Source: HRBIN30 sp964534275 (GTDB lineage: Bacteria; Desulfobacterota; Binatia; HRBIN30). Taken from it: 64,000 nt of DNA. Where the stretch lies: contig CAZHQG010000015.1 in the NCBI GenBank assembly GCA_964534275.1, forward strand, positions 1-64,000, written 5' to 3'. This document shows, piece after piece, positions 50,436 to 59,068 of this stretch. Numbering within the stretch: position 1 is the stretch's first letter; every line of letters begins with the position of its first letter. A program made the translations under genes and the position numbers. The notes under the pieces are model-generated. The model did not search any database. It had not been told where the DNA came from and worked only from the letters and a program-made list of their open reading frames with translations.

Positions 50436-51884
50436 ATGGGCAAGATCACAGGTTTTCTCGAATATCGAAGAGAGCTGCCGCCTCGCAGGCCAGTGAAAGA
50501 GCGGCTGCGGGATTGGCGTGAGCTCGAAGGCAAGCATCCAGAAGAGCGGTTGCAAATCCAAGCAGCTCGTTGCATGGATTGCGGCATTCCCTTCTGCCAC
50601 AAGGGCTGCCCTCTGGGGAACATCATTCCAGACTGGAATGATCTCGTGTACCGCGGGCGCTGGCGCGAAGCGATCGAGCGGCTCCATTCCACGAACAACT
50701 TTCCTGACTTTACCGGGCGGATTTGCCCCGCACCGTGCGAAGAAGCGTGCGTGCTGAACATCAACGACGACCCGGTGACGATCAAACAGGTCGAGAAGCA
50801 GATTATTGACTACGCCTTCAAACACGGATGGGTCGTGCCTCAAGTGCCCGCCCGACGCACCGGCAAAAGGGTGGCCATCGTAGGTTCTGGCCCGGCGGGG
50901 CTGGCTTGCGCGCAGCAGTTGGCGCGTGCGGGCCACTGGGTCACCGTGTTCGAGCGTGCCGATCGCATTGGAGGCCTGCTGCGATACGGCATTCCGGACT
51001 TCAAATTGGAGAAAGACACGATCGATCGCCGCATCGCCCAAATGGAAGCGGAAGGGGTCACGTTTCGCACCAATACGAACGTGGGCGTCGATATATCGGC
51101 TCGCGAGCTGCGGGAGCAATTCGACGCGGTCGTGCTTGCGGGCGGGGCGACTCAAGCTCGTGACCTCTCGATTCCTGGTCGCGAGCTGAAGGGGATCCAC
51201 TTGGCGATGGAATTCCTGCCTCAGGCAAACCGGCGTGTAGCGGGAGACGAGGTGCCGAACCAAATCACCGCAAAAGGGAAGCGCGTGGTGATTCTTGGCG
51301 GCGGTGACACGGGTTCGGACTGTCTCGGCACTTCGAATCGCCAAGGAGCCATTGCCGTGTACCAGTTCGAACTGCTGCCTCAACCGCCCGAAACGCGGAC
51401 CGACGGAGTGGCTCCGTGGCCTTACTGGCCGATGATTTTGCGAACCTCGTCCTCTCACGAAGAGGGCGTGATTCGGGATTGGAGTATCTTGACCAAGCGC
51501 TTCTCTGGGGACGAGAGCGGGCACGTGCGTAAACTGCATGGCGTGCGCCTGGAGTGGGTAAAGGAAAATGGTCGGATGGCGATGCGAGAAATCCCTGGAA
51601 GCGAGTTCACGCTGGACGTCGACCTGGTCTTGCTTGCGCTCGGGTTTGTCGGGCCCGAAACATACTTGCTGGAACAGCTGGGCGTGGCCTTGACCGACCG
51701 AGGCACGGTGGCCGTCGACGACAATTACATGACGAATGTTCCCGGAATCTTCTCTTGTGGGGATATGCGCCGAGGCCAATCGCTGGTGGTGTGGGCCATC
51801 TGGGAGGGTCGGGAGTGTGCACGCGGTGTGGATTCTTTCCTGATGGGACACACGGACTTGAAGAGCAGCCCCAACCCCTTTTAG
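50436..51884 (+). CDS. gltD: Glutamate synthase, small (beta) subunit
   Basis: 482 residues. It supplies electrons from NADPH to GltB. N-terminal 4Fe-4S clusters use CMDCGIPFCHKGCPLGN and CPAPCEEACVLNI. The FAD loop is VAIVGSGPAGLACAQQLARA near residue 145, and the NADPH loop is VVILGGGDTGSDCLGTSNRQ near residue 285. The C-terminal FAD contact is NVPGIFSCGDMRRGQSLVVW. The length and order are standard for GltD. It is the last gene of the regulator-gltB-gltD operon. The following 281 bases (51885-52165) show no gene. Confidence 0.97.
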   Translation: MGKITGFLEYRRELPPRRPVKERLRDWRELEGKHPEERLQIQAARCMDCGIPFCHKGCPLGNIIPDWNDLVYRGRWREAIERLHSTNNFPDFTGRICPAPCEEACVLNINDDPVTIKQVEKQIIDYAFKHGWVVPQVPARRTGKRVAIVGSGPAGLACAQQLARAGHWVTVFERADRIGGLLRYGIPDFKLEKDTIDRRIAQMEAEGVTFRTNTNVGVDISARELREQFDAVVLAGGATQARDLSIPGRELKGIHLAMEFLPQANRRVAGDEVPNQITAKGKRVVILGGGDTGSDCLGTSNRQGAIAVYQFELLPQPPETRTDGVAPWPYWPMILRTSSSHEEGVIRDWSILTKRFSGDESGHVRKLHGVRLEWVKENGRMAMREIPGSEFTLDVDLVLLALGFVGPETYLLEQLGVALTDRGTVAVDDNYMTNVPGIFSCGDMRRGQSLVVWAIWEGRECARGVDSFLMGHTDLKSSPNPF

Positions 51885-52165
51885 GGAATCCACTCCGCGG
51901 ACAGATTCCGCCAGTCGTTGGGATCGGAGAGCTCGGGAGCAGCGGTTGCCGTCTTGCATGAATGATCACCGCCGGAAAGGGCGCGGGGCGCATACTGGTC
52001 GGCAGGAGTCTGCCGCAAAGGATCTCCTGGAAACGTTCGAGTAGTTGCCACTCCGGTAGAGCCCTCCGTGAGAGTCCGGCTTTCTCCACGAGTTGTGCGC
52101 CGTGCCTCGGGAGCTTGAGGCCTTGCCCAGTCGGTCTCTGGCAGTCCTGCCCGATCGGTCGCTCG

Positions 52166-53685
52166 CTAGAGAAAACGGCGTAACTGTTGCCAAACTGCTT
52201 TGGCGTCTCTTCTGGAGTATTCACAATACGCCACTACAGCGCCGTCTTCTCCAGGGCGACACCACTGACACTGAACCACCGCTAATGGCACCACGCGGTC
52301 GCAAAACTGGCTCAGCCCCACGATCGGGAAACCCACAGTGACGAAGTGGGTGGACCACTCCTCCGGGTGCGCCCAATACCAGTAGTTGTTGTGCGGACTC
52401 ACGATACGATCCGGTAGTCCGTAGCGACTCCGGTAAAACTCGAGTGCCCCAGCTTGCCCGTAATTCGAGGTCATGATCGTGACGCTTGCCCGCGTGGCAG
52501 GCGGCAACGATTCCAGGGCGCCTGCGACTGTTCGAGCCAATCGTGACGGTCGGCCAAATGCTGCGGCAGTGCGCTGGCGCCTGTTTGTTCTTCGCGCGGA
52601 GCTTGTATGCCTAAGGCGGTAGCGTACGTTGCCGTTTGCTCGGGCGTCAGGAGAGGCAAAGCAAGTGGAGCTCCCGCGACGCCTGGTAGCGCGAGCAGTG
52701 CAAGCAGGCTCCCCACGGCGACTGGATTGCGTTGCCACAGAGGCGAGCTGCAAAAGACCGCTGCCCCGAGCGGAACGATGACCGCATACGCTGGAGCCAT
52801 GTAGTAACTCCGTGCTCCCGGCGTCGCGGTGAGGAGTGCAGCCACTGCCAGGATTGCAGTTGCAACGGGTAGGGACCGGCGGCGCATACCCGCCTTGGTT
52901 AGGCATCCCCAGGAACCGGCTAGGCCGAGCAGGCAGACAAGTGGGCCAAACACCAACAGCTGGTCCAGCCAGAAAGCGGCTACTCCGCGGTGCACGAGTT
53001 TCAAACGTTGGGCGTTGGCCATAAACTCCAACGTGGGGTAGCTGTGAGTGGCTTGCCACCACACGAGCGGAAGTACTGCGAGTGCGATTACCGCGATCGA
53101 GACACTCCATCCGCTGAAGGCACCCGGCCAGCGCCCCCACTGCAGGGCAGCCACCGCCAACGCGGGAACCGCGAACCAAAGCATGCTCCATTTGTTGTGC
53201 AGACCAATGGCCAGGCCCAGACTTAGGACGAGCCACCGTCTGCGGTCTGCGGGAAGGTCACTCAGTTGGATCAAACAAATTGCTCCCGCCAACCAAAACA
53301 ACGGCTCCCACGCGTTCATCGAATAAAAGCTGTACAATCCGAGAAACCCAGGCGAGAGCAGGAGAGCAACAGCCGCTAGGCGCATGGCTGTCGTGGATCC
53401 TTGTACCTGCCTGGCAAGATCCGCTGCGACGAGGATGCACAGCCCGCCGAGGGCGGCCGTGAGCAGTCGAAGAGTGATCAACGAAGTTGCAAGACTGCCG
53501 AGTGCGGCGAGAGCAGCAATCGAAAATGCTGGGTGGTCGACATAACTCCAGTCGAGCCGCCTCGCGCAGGCGAGATAATAAAACTCGTCGCGAAACCAAT
53601 TGTCACGCAGCGTCGACGCCAGGTGAATCCCGATTTTGGCCACGACGAGTGCAAGCACAACGGGATCGATTCGCCGATGCTGCAC
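52166..53685 (-). pseudogene. Integral membrane glycosyltransferase (PMT/ArnT-like) with a frameshift
   Basis: Two frames on the minus strand together make a normal protein of about 506 residues. The first (about 400 residues) has RDNWFRDEFYYLACARRLDW, the GT-83/PMT start, and many membrane helices, and it goes wrong at HDWLEQ. The second frame resumes with TVAGALESLPPATRASVTIM, then NYGQAGALEFYRSRYGLP and NNYWYWAHPEEWSTHFVTVG, the expected soluble end. The break lies near 52527-52535 and needs a single-base change. It may be a sequencing error or a recent mutation. The start is GTG 53685 or TTG 53688. These enzymes use lipid-linked sugars. Confidence 0.75.
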
Positions 53686-53725
53686 CAAGTCCTCGCGTTC
53701 CTCGGGCGCTTGGAGTTACCCCACC

Positions 53726-55582
53726 TCAGGTCCGGCGAGCATGCTCCTCCGCCAGCGCGTGGTCAAAGAGCGGCAAGATCTCGTGCACGTCGGCCACTAA
53801 ACCTAGATCGCTGTGGCGAAACACAGGAGCACGTGCGTTGCGATTGACCGCGACGATAATCCCGGCCCTCCGAACCCCCACCATGTGTTCGAACGCGCCC
53901 CGAATTCCCAGTGCGATATATAATTTCGGTGCGATCGATCTTCCTGTCAGACCAACTTGAAGCTGACGCGGGAGCCAGCCCTCGTCAGCTACGTCACGTG
54001 TAGTACACACTGCCGCGCCCAGCCGTTGAGCGAACGAGCGGACCTTCTCGACTCCATCGGCTCCAACTCCCTTGCCAATTCCAACGACAATCTCCGCATG
54101 ATCGAGGTCGGCACCTAGGTCCGGTAGAGTCCCGCCGCCGACCCGTTGGATCGAGAAGGCATGGCGCGGCGCTCGCAAGTCGATACGTTCCTGGATGGGG
54201 GTGCCCTTTTGCAGAGACTGAGCTGGAACGGCCGAGAACACGCCCGGGCGAACCGTGGCCATTTCCGGGATGGTGTGTGAGGAAATCGTGGCCACAATGC
54301 TGCCCCCGAACGCAGGCTTGTACTGAAGGAGGGAGCCAGTTTCGTCGAGCCCAAGATCGATGCAGTCAGCAGTCAATCCAAGACCCAGCGCTGCAGCAGC
54401 GCGAGGAAGGACGTCGCGGCCGTATGCCGTCGAGGGACCAAGCACAAAACGCGGGCGTAGCCGCTGAATCGTGTCGACCAGGCAGGCTGCGTGCTCCCAT
54501 GGCTGGTAGGTGGCCAGATGGGGCGACGAGCCAAAGTGGATGTGGTCCACGCCGTAGGTTTCACCTGGGAGGGCTTCCGGACCAACGGCTTCGCCAAGCA
54601 GAAGGAGGTGGACGATCCCCTGTGTGAAGCCAGCTAACTCAGTGGCTTTTGCGACGAGTTCCCATGTGACACGTTCGATTCTGCCATCACGAACTTCTCC
54701 GAGCACGAGAATGTCCGCTGGGTCTGTGCGAAGGGGCGAGGTGGGAAGTGTGGAAAGGCGTGGGGGTTCCGGGACTTTCCAATCGGAAAACAGACCGAAT
54801 TCGTCGACTAAGATCGTGACGAGCTGCGTCACCGCCTCGGCCGGAGAGGAAGCGTCGATCATCAGTTGGCGTCGTGTGGGCGCGACCTCTTCCAAGCTGC
54901 GGACCCAAGTTGGGGAGCCAGAAAAGCCAACTTCCGCTTCACTGAGAGCCAGATCGTCGCACGAGAGCACCTCGATCGACTTAGCCCGAGCTTGCTCGAG
55001 ATCGGACTTGGTAGGGAACTCTTCCGGCGCCACTCCCTCGGTAACGGTGAGGAGCGCCGGTAACCGGAGCCGCAACCTTTCCCAGCCGGTGTCGGTTTCC
55101 CGTTCGACCTCTACCGAGCGCGTGTCCGTAGCCACTGAGTCGATGTTGTACACCAAAGACACATGCGGAAGCCCTAGAAGTTCTGCGAGTTCTGGCCCAA
55201 CCTGCGAGGTTTCCGCATCGACGCTATACCGTCCACAAAGAACGAGGTCCGCAGGGTTTGCGCGCAAAAACGCCGCGAGGGCGCGAGACGTGGCGAGCGT
55301 GTCGGACCCCCTGAATCGCGGATCGCTCAACAGTACAGCTCGATCCGCGCCGAGCGCGAGGGCTTCCACCAAGGCCTCTCTGGCCGACGGGGGACCCAAA
55401 GAAAGGGCGGTGACCCGGGTACCGGGAATCTGGGCCTTGATCGTTTTCGCGCGCACCAATGCCCGTGCATCGAATGAATTGATCTCTAACGGAACGTTTT
55501 CTCTTTGGATCGTTTTGGTTGCGCGATCGAACTTGAGACCCGCAGGCGTTGGTACTTGCTTGACACAAACAACGATGTGCAT
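53726..55582 (-). CDS. Fused electron transfer flavoprotein, beta plus alpha
   Basis: 618 residues combining EtfB (about 1-255) and EtfA (about 290-618) in one chain. EtfB marks: HIVVCVKQVPTPAGLKFDRA, NSFDARALVRAKTIK and VLCGRYSVDAETSQVGPELA. EtfA marks: VLGPSTAYGRDVLPRAAAAL, then the FAD site LPRQLQVGLTGRSIAPKLYI, IRGAFEHMVGV, IVAVNRNARAPVFRHSDLGL and VADVHEILP. ETFs carry electrons from acyl-CoA dehydrogenases to the quinone pool or, in bifurcating types, between donors. Fusion removes subunit assembly. The ATG is at 55580-55582. An acyl-CoA dehydrogenase in this window could be a donor. Confidence 0.9.
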   Translation of the reverse strand: MHIVVCVKQVPTPAGLKFDRATKTIQRENVPLEINSFDARALVRAKTIKAQIPGTRVTALSLGPPSAREALVEALALGADRAVLLSDPRFRGSDTLATSRALAAFLRANPADLVLCGRYSVDAETSQVGPELAELLGLPHVSLVYNIDSVATDTRSVEVERETDTGWERLRLRLPALLTVTEGVAPEEFPTKSDLEQARAKSIEVLSCDDLALSEAEVGFSGSPTWVRSLEEVAPTRRQLMIDASSPAEAVTQLVTILVDEFGLFSDWKVPEPPRLSTLPTSPLRTDPADILVLGEVRDGRIERVTWELVAKATELAGFTQGIVHLLLLGEAVGPEALPGETYGVDHIHFGSSPHLATYQPWEHAACLVDTIQRLRPRFVLGPSTAYGRDVLPRAAAALGLGLTADCIDLGLDETGSLLQYKPAFGGSIVATISSHTIPEMATVRPGVFSAVPAQSLQKGTPIQERIDLRAPRHAFSIQRVGGGTLPDLGADLDHAEIVVGIGKGVGADGVEKVRSFAQRLGAAVCTTRDVADEGWLPRQLQVGLTGRSIAPKLYIALGIRGAFEHMVGVRRAGIIVAVNRNARAPVFRHSDLGLVADVHEILPLFDHALAEEHARRT

Positions 55583-55778
55583 GGGGTTATCCTCTCACGG
55601 GGCATTCGGCGGCGACCCGTGTAGGGTACTTTCCGTTGCCACTCAATAGATGTTGAGCTTTGCCCCGAAAACCGCGTTTCTTGTTGCAAGTGTGAGTGTG
55701 CAAGGGTTTAATCCGCGCTTTACGGGATGCAGTATGGCGCGAATCGAGCGTATCTCCCGCATTATTCCGGAGATCCGA

Positions 55779-56579
55779 ATGAAGGCACTACCTTGTTACG
55801 GCATGCTTTTGGTCGGTGCCGCTCTCGTCTTCAGTGGTTGCCAGAGCGCCCCCCACGATCGAGTTCCAGTTCCGAAGCGGATTGTCGACCTATCGCCCCC
55901 TCTTTCCGCGAATACACTAGAACTGCAGCTTGGGCAGCGCGTCGTTGAATTCCTTGGGTTACCCAGTCGGTTGCGCTTCCGACCCGTAGTGCCGCCGACG
56001 CCAGACCATTCGTTTGGTTTGGTGGTGTATGAGTTGCCCTCTCACACGGGAGCCCACGTTGATGCTCCGGGCAGGTTACTCAAGCATGGAGAAAGAGTAG
56101 ACCAGATTGGGCTGGAAAAACTTGTTGGACCCGCACGGGTTTTGGATTTGCGGTGGAAAGGTCAACGTAGTCAGATCGAAGCCACAGACCTGGAAAACTA
56201 CCAGATCGACAGTGGCGATGTGGTGATTCTGTTCGTTGGTTACACACCGCCTTCTACCAACTCCGATTGGCCAAAGTATCCGACGATTAGCCGAGAATCG
56301 GCGTTGTGGTTGGCGAACCGGAAGGTGCGCGCGGTAGCCACAGATGCGCCTTCGTTGGGTGATTTTCAGCGCTACGCAGAACTCCTCTCCCAGAACCGGC
56401 CTCCGGAAGAGGTCTGGGCAGAACGAATCCCCTTGTTTCGAGCGGGTATCCCCGTCGTGGAGGGCTTGGTCAACGTAGAACAACTGCTCGGGGAAGATAG
56501 GGTCCAGTTGATTGCACTCCCTCCTCCCGTGGCCGACCGCAGCGGTTCGCCTGCGCGCGTCGTCGCAATGATTTATTAA
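55779..56579 (+). CDS. Cyclase-family (kynurenine formamidase-like) lipoprotein
   Basis: 266 residues. The signal LPCYGMLLVGAALVFSGC ends in a lipobox. The catalytic motif is ELPSHTGAHVDAPGRLLKHG, the HxGxHxDxPxH metal-binding pattern of the PF04199 cyclase family. Other segments are VVILFVGYTPPSTNSDWP and IPVVEGLVNVEQLLG near the end. Family members include kynurenine formamidase and isatin hydrolase; export and lipidation are unusual for these. The ATG at 55779 behind GGAG was chosen as it starts the lipoprotein signal; longer upstream frames do not. Confidence 0.83.
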   Translation: MKALPCYGMLLVGAALVFSGCQSAPHDRVPVPKRIVDLSPPLSANTLELQLGQRVVEFLGLPSRLRFRPVVPPTPDHSFGLVVYELPSHTGAHVDAPGRLLKHGERVDQIGLEKLVGPARVLDLRWKGQRSQIEATDLENYQIDSGDVVILFVGYTPPSTNSDWPKYPTISRESALWLANRKVRAVATDAPSLGDFQRYAELLSQNRPPEEVWAERIPLFRAGIPVVEGLVNVEQLLGEDRVQLIALPPPVADRSGSPARVVAMIY

Positions 56580-56636
56580 CCGGTAGCTACTGGTGAGAAC
56601 GGGCGCGGTAGTCCCGCGTTTGTGGCCTCGTCGACC

Positions 56637-56903
56637 TCACGGCGCGGCGTTCGAACCGTTACTCGCGCTGTTGTTACCGCTATCGCTGTCCGATGAATGG
56701 ATTTCCCGTTCCGCCAGCTGGTTGAGCAGGTTCTCCATCGCCCGGCGCGCCAGTCGACTCGGGGTGATGTGCCCGTTCTCCCAACGATTCACCGTGGACA
56801 CGGTAACGCCGATCGCGTGGGCGAACTCCTCCTGAGTCATATTCAGACGTCGTCGCAACGCAGCAACAGGCAGGTTTTTTTCACGTTGTTCACTGCTCGG
56901 CAT
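56637..56903 (-). CDS. XRE-type helix-turn-helix regulator
   Basis: 88 residues. The HTH covers RRRLNMTQEEFAHAIGVTVS then TVNRWENGHITPSRLA, a standard Cro/CI-type domain similar to antitoxin regulators. A short Ser/Asn-rich tail follows (SDSDSGNNSASNGSNAAP). No toxin lies beside it. It diverges from the riboswitch-controlled rlpA transcript, so it could act on the shared intergenic region. The ATG is at 56901-56903. Confidence 0.85.
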   Translation of the reverse strand: MPSSEQREKNLPVAALRRRLNMTQEEFAHAIGVTVSTVNRWENGHITPSRLARRAMENLLNQLAEREIHSSDSDSGNNSASNGSNAAP

Positions 56904-57145
56904 ACATCCCCCTTGGTTGGTAAGGAAGATTGGTTCTCAAGCGACGTGCATTGTGTGTGCCACTTGCTTTAAATTTGTGGCAGCGAAGCGTTGTCCCATG
57001 CTGAGACGTCACGAGAATGACGCCTGGTAAAAATAGCGACGGTTATCGGGTTTCTGTGGATTCTTGGTTGCTGCGTTGGTAGGCCGAGCGGAGCATTTTG
57101 GGGTTGCGGCGTTTCCGTAAATTTGCGAGAAGAGTTCGTGCGACC

Positions 57146-57266
57146 AGGCCTAATCTCTTAAAAGGAGAGCGGAGGACCCAAGAACTACGGGGTGAATCTC
57201 GGCAGCTTTGAGTGTCGAGTAGGGGAACTCTTTGAACCCGAACCCGTCAGCTAACTTCGTCGGCCT
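57146..57266 (+). promoter_or_regulatory. Cyclic di-AMP riboswitch (ydaO/yuaA leader)
   Basis: The leader contains the conserved blocks of the ydaO/yuaA RNA in the right order: GAGCGGAGGACCCA (57167-57180), GGGGTGAATCTC (57189-57200), AACCCGAACCCGTCAGCTAA (57235-57254) and TTCGTCGGCC after it. AGGCC (57146-57150) can pair with GGCCT (57262-57266) to close P1. The downstream gene is rlpA, a cell-wall hydrolase-type gene, a typical target of c-di-AMP riboswitches, where ligand binding normally turns expression off. The region 56904-57145 between the XRE gene and this RNA shows no gene and should hold its promoter. Confidence 0.9.
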
Positions 57267-57282
57267 TCAAGGAGAGGAATGA

Positions 57283-57310
57283 AGGGAAACGGCGCGCAAG
57301 CGGTTTCCCT
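57283..57310 (+). promoter_or_regulatory. Hairpin downstream of the riboswitch, possible expression platform
   Basis: AGGGAAAC (57283-57290) pairs with GTTTCCCT (57303-57310), leaving a 12-base loop. There is no T run, so it is not a standard terminator. It sits between the c-di-AMP aptamer and the ribosome site (GGAGGGG at 57350-57356). Its role in switching is a guess. Confidence 0.4.
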
Positions 57311-57360
57311 CATGACGGACAACCTCTCCAGGCGTCGCAAAAGACAAATGGAGGGGACCA

Positions 57361-57900
57361 ATGAGAAAAGAGGCGCACGATCAGCTCTCGTGGTGTCTTG
57401 CACTGATCGGGGTGTTCACCATGCTTGTTTCACCCTTGTGGGCCCAAGCTCGGCTCGACGCAGGGGCTAGGGGTGCGGAAAAGAGAATACACTCCAAAGC
57501 TCCTCGCGGAGGGAAAAAGCCGGCATCTGTGCGAGCGTCATGGTACGGAGGTACTTTCCATGGTCGAAGGTCAGCGAATGGCGAGATTTTCGACGCAAAC
57601 GAATTCACCGCCGCTCACCGCACGTTGCGGTTGGGGACGAAAGTGCAAGTAACCAACCCTCGCAACGGACGGTCCATTGTCGTGGAGATCACGGATCGCG
57701 GACCTTTTATTCGCGGGCGAGATCTGGATCTTTCCTACGCCGCGGCCCGCGCACTGGGAATTGTGCGCAGTGGGGTAGCGCGAGTAGAGGTCGAGGTTCT
57801 AAATGACGTCGTCGATGCCTCAGGATCGAGCGTACCGGTCTTGGTGGCGTCCAATGCGGCTGGTGTGGGAGGCGCATGGCCAAGGGCAATCGTAAGGTAG
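57361..57900 (+). CDS. rlpA: RlpA-like double-psi beta-barrel protein
   Basis: 179 residues with a signal sequence (LSWCLALIGVFTMLVSPLWA). The RlpA domain is plain: VRASWYGGTFHGRRSANGE, FTAAHRTLRLGTKVQVTNP and VVEITDRGPFIRGRDLDLSY (with the catalytic Asp and partner His/Glu-type residues), then ARALGIVRSGVARVEVEVL. RlpA is a peptidoglycan lytic transglycosylase or wall-associated protein; the SPOR domain often present is absent. GGAGGGG precedes the ATG at 57361. The c-di-AMP riboswitch upstream indicates control by cell-wall and osmotic signalling. A stress-protein gene overlaps its 3' end. Confidence 0.9.
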   Translation: MRKEAHDQLSWCLALIGVFTMLVSPLWAQARLDAGARGAEKRIHSKAPRGGKKPASVRASWYGGTFHGRRSANGEIFDANEFTAAHRTLRLGTKVQVTNPRNGRSIVVEITDRGPFIRGRDLDLSYAAARALGIVRSGVARVEVEVLNDVVDASGSSVPVLVASNAAGVGGAWPRAIVR

Positions 57901-58358
57901 TGCGGAGGCGGGGGCCCGACGTTGCTCACGGCGGAGCAGTGCCGCGGAAGATCTTGGTAGCCACAGACTTCTCTCCCGTGGGGAACAAAGCGTTCACTTT
58001 CGCATCGCAGTTAGCGCGCAAATTTGGTGCAACGCTTGCGCTGATTCACGTGGTGCCACCCGTGTTCCAAGTCGAGGGACTGGACGCCGCGGGTATAGCA
58101 CGGGAAGGAGAGGACTGGGCACGCAAACAGGTCGAGCAACTGCGCCAGCAGCCCGAAGAGATTGTGATTGCCCATGGCGACCCAGTCGACACCATTGTTC
58201 GGGAGGCAAAGAGGCAAAAAGCCGACCTGCTGGTCCTGGGCTCTCGGGGGATGAGCGGTCTACGCGGTTTCATGTTGGGAAGCGTGGCGCAGCGAGTGCT
58301 TCAACAAGCCCACTGCCCAGTTCTCGTGGTTCCCAAGCTCGCTCGCGTACCAAAGTAA
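57876..58358 (+). CDS. Universal stress protein (UspA family)
   Basis: 160 residues with the UspA fold: KILVATDFSPVGNKAFTFAS at the start, GATLALIHVVPPVF, then VLGSRGMSGLRGFMLGSVAQ, which carries the GxxG-9x-G(S) ATP-binding pattern, and CPVLVVPK. The N-terminal 20 residues (AKGNRKVVRRRGPDVAHGG) are basic and extra. The ATG at 57876 overlaps the end of rlpA by 25 bases in another frame, so both are likely under the same c-di-AMP riboswitch. It probably binds ATP and acts in stress survival. Confidence 0.9.
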   Translation: MAKGNRKVVRRRGPDVAHGGAVPRKILVATDFSPVGNKAFTFASQLARKFGATLALIHVVPPVFQVEGLDAAGIAREGEDWARKQVEQLRQQPEEIVIAHGDPVDTIVREAKRQKADLLVLGSRGMSGLRGFMLGSVAQRVLQQAHCPVLVVPKLARVPK

Positions 58359-58394
58359 GATTTTCTTGCCACGCCTTTAAGAACGACTTGGTCT

Positions 58395-58982
58395 TTAGTC
58401 GGTGGTCGACCGCCTGGGCCTCAGCCGTTGGAGGATTTTCGTGGCTTTCCGCGTATGCTCCCGGCGCCGTTTCCTCGGGGCCGACCCCAATCGTCGCACG
58501 CGTCTTCGGAGTGCTTGGAGAAGCTCTGTTTTGAATATCCCAGCGAACGGACCCCTCCCGTCATCAACCTTCGGTGATGCTGATAGCAGGGGTGCTGCAC
58601 GCTCCCGCAGGGTCGAGACCCACAACACCAACCGGCGTAACTGGCCTTGCTGTTCGGCCACCGGAGTTGGTTTCCGCCGCAGCGCACCGCCTTGTGCCAA
58701 GGTTTGCTCCAGTTGTCGATGCAGGTCGAGAAGGCGCCGAACGTTGGCGTGAACAACGTTTGCTGACAGTCTACCTTCTTTTCGGAAATCGTTGGACTCC
58801 GCGGACATCATTGGAGCTTGAGCGCGTTTCTTACCCGGCTGGATAAGAGATGTCGAGCGTTCGGGTTTAGAGCAGCCGACAGTCACCGGCGCCGGAGCAC
58901 GTGAAAAGGGTATATCGCCCTCGGGGTATTGTTCCCGTTGCAAAGTGAAATTGCCGCTGTCCTGAACACTTTTCCGAGCCAT
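58395..58982 (-). CDS. Hypothetical basic protein
   Basis: 195 residues, unrecognised. The central part (VVHANVRRLLDLHRQLEQTL) is helical and possibly coiled. The C-terminus is strongly basic (RRRVRRLGSAPRKRRREHTR), as in a nucleic-acid-binding tail. The ATG at 58980-58982 follows a GGGGAA stretch. There is a second possible ATG further in (MMSAESNDFRKEGRLS). The supporting evidence is only the length and the absence of any better frame on either strand, so it may be spurious. It is convergent with the stress-protein gene. Confidence 0.35.
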   Translation of the reverse strand: MARKSVQDSGNFTLQREQYPEGDIPFSRAPAPVTVGCSKPERSTSLIQPGKKRAQAPMMSAESNDFRKEGRLSANVVHANVRRLLDLHRQLEQTLAQGGALRRKPTPVAEQQGQLRRLVLWVSTLRERAAPLLSASPKVDDGRGPFAGIFKTELLQALRRRVRRLGSAPRKRRREHTRKATKILQRLRPRRSTTD

Positions 58983-59068
58983 CGAGTTCCCCGGCTATGA
59001 CCTGTCGAGCGCCAGCTCAAGGAAGAACTAGTTGACCAACTTGAACCGCGAAGCGATAAACGGCGCCG

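Noticed and set aside
50379..51959. 526-codon minus-strand frame
   Set aside because: Shadow of gltD; lacks any domain and is rich in Arg/His/Gln.
54624..55649. 341-codon plus-strand Ser/Arg-rich frame
   Set aside because: Antisense shadow of the fused ETF gene.
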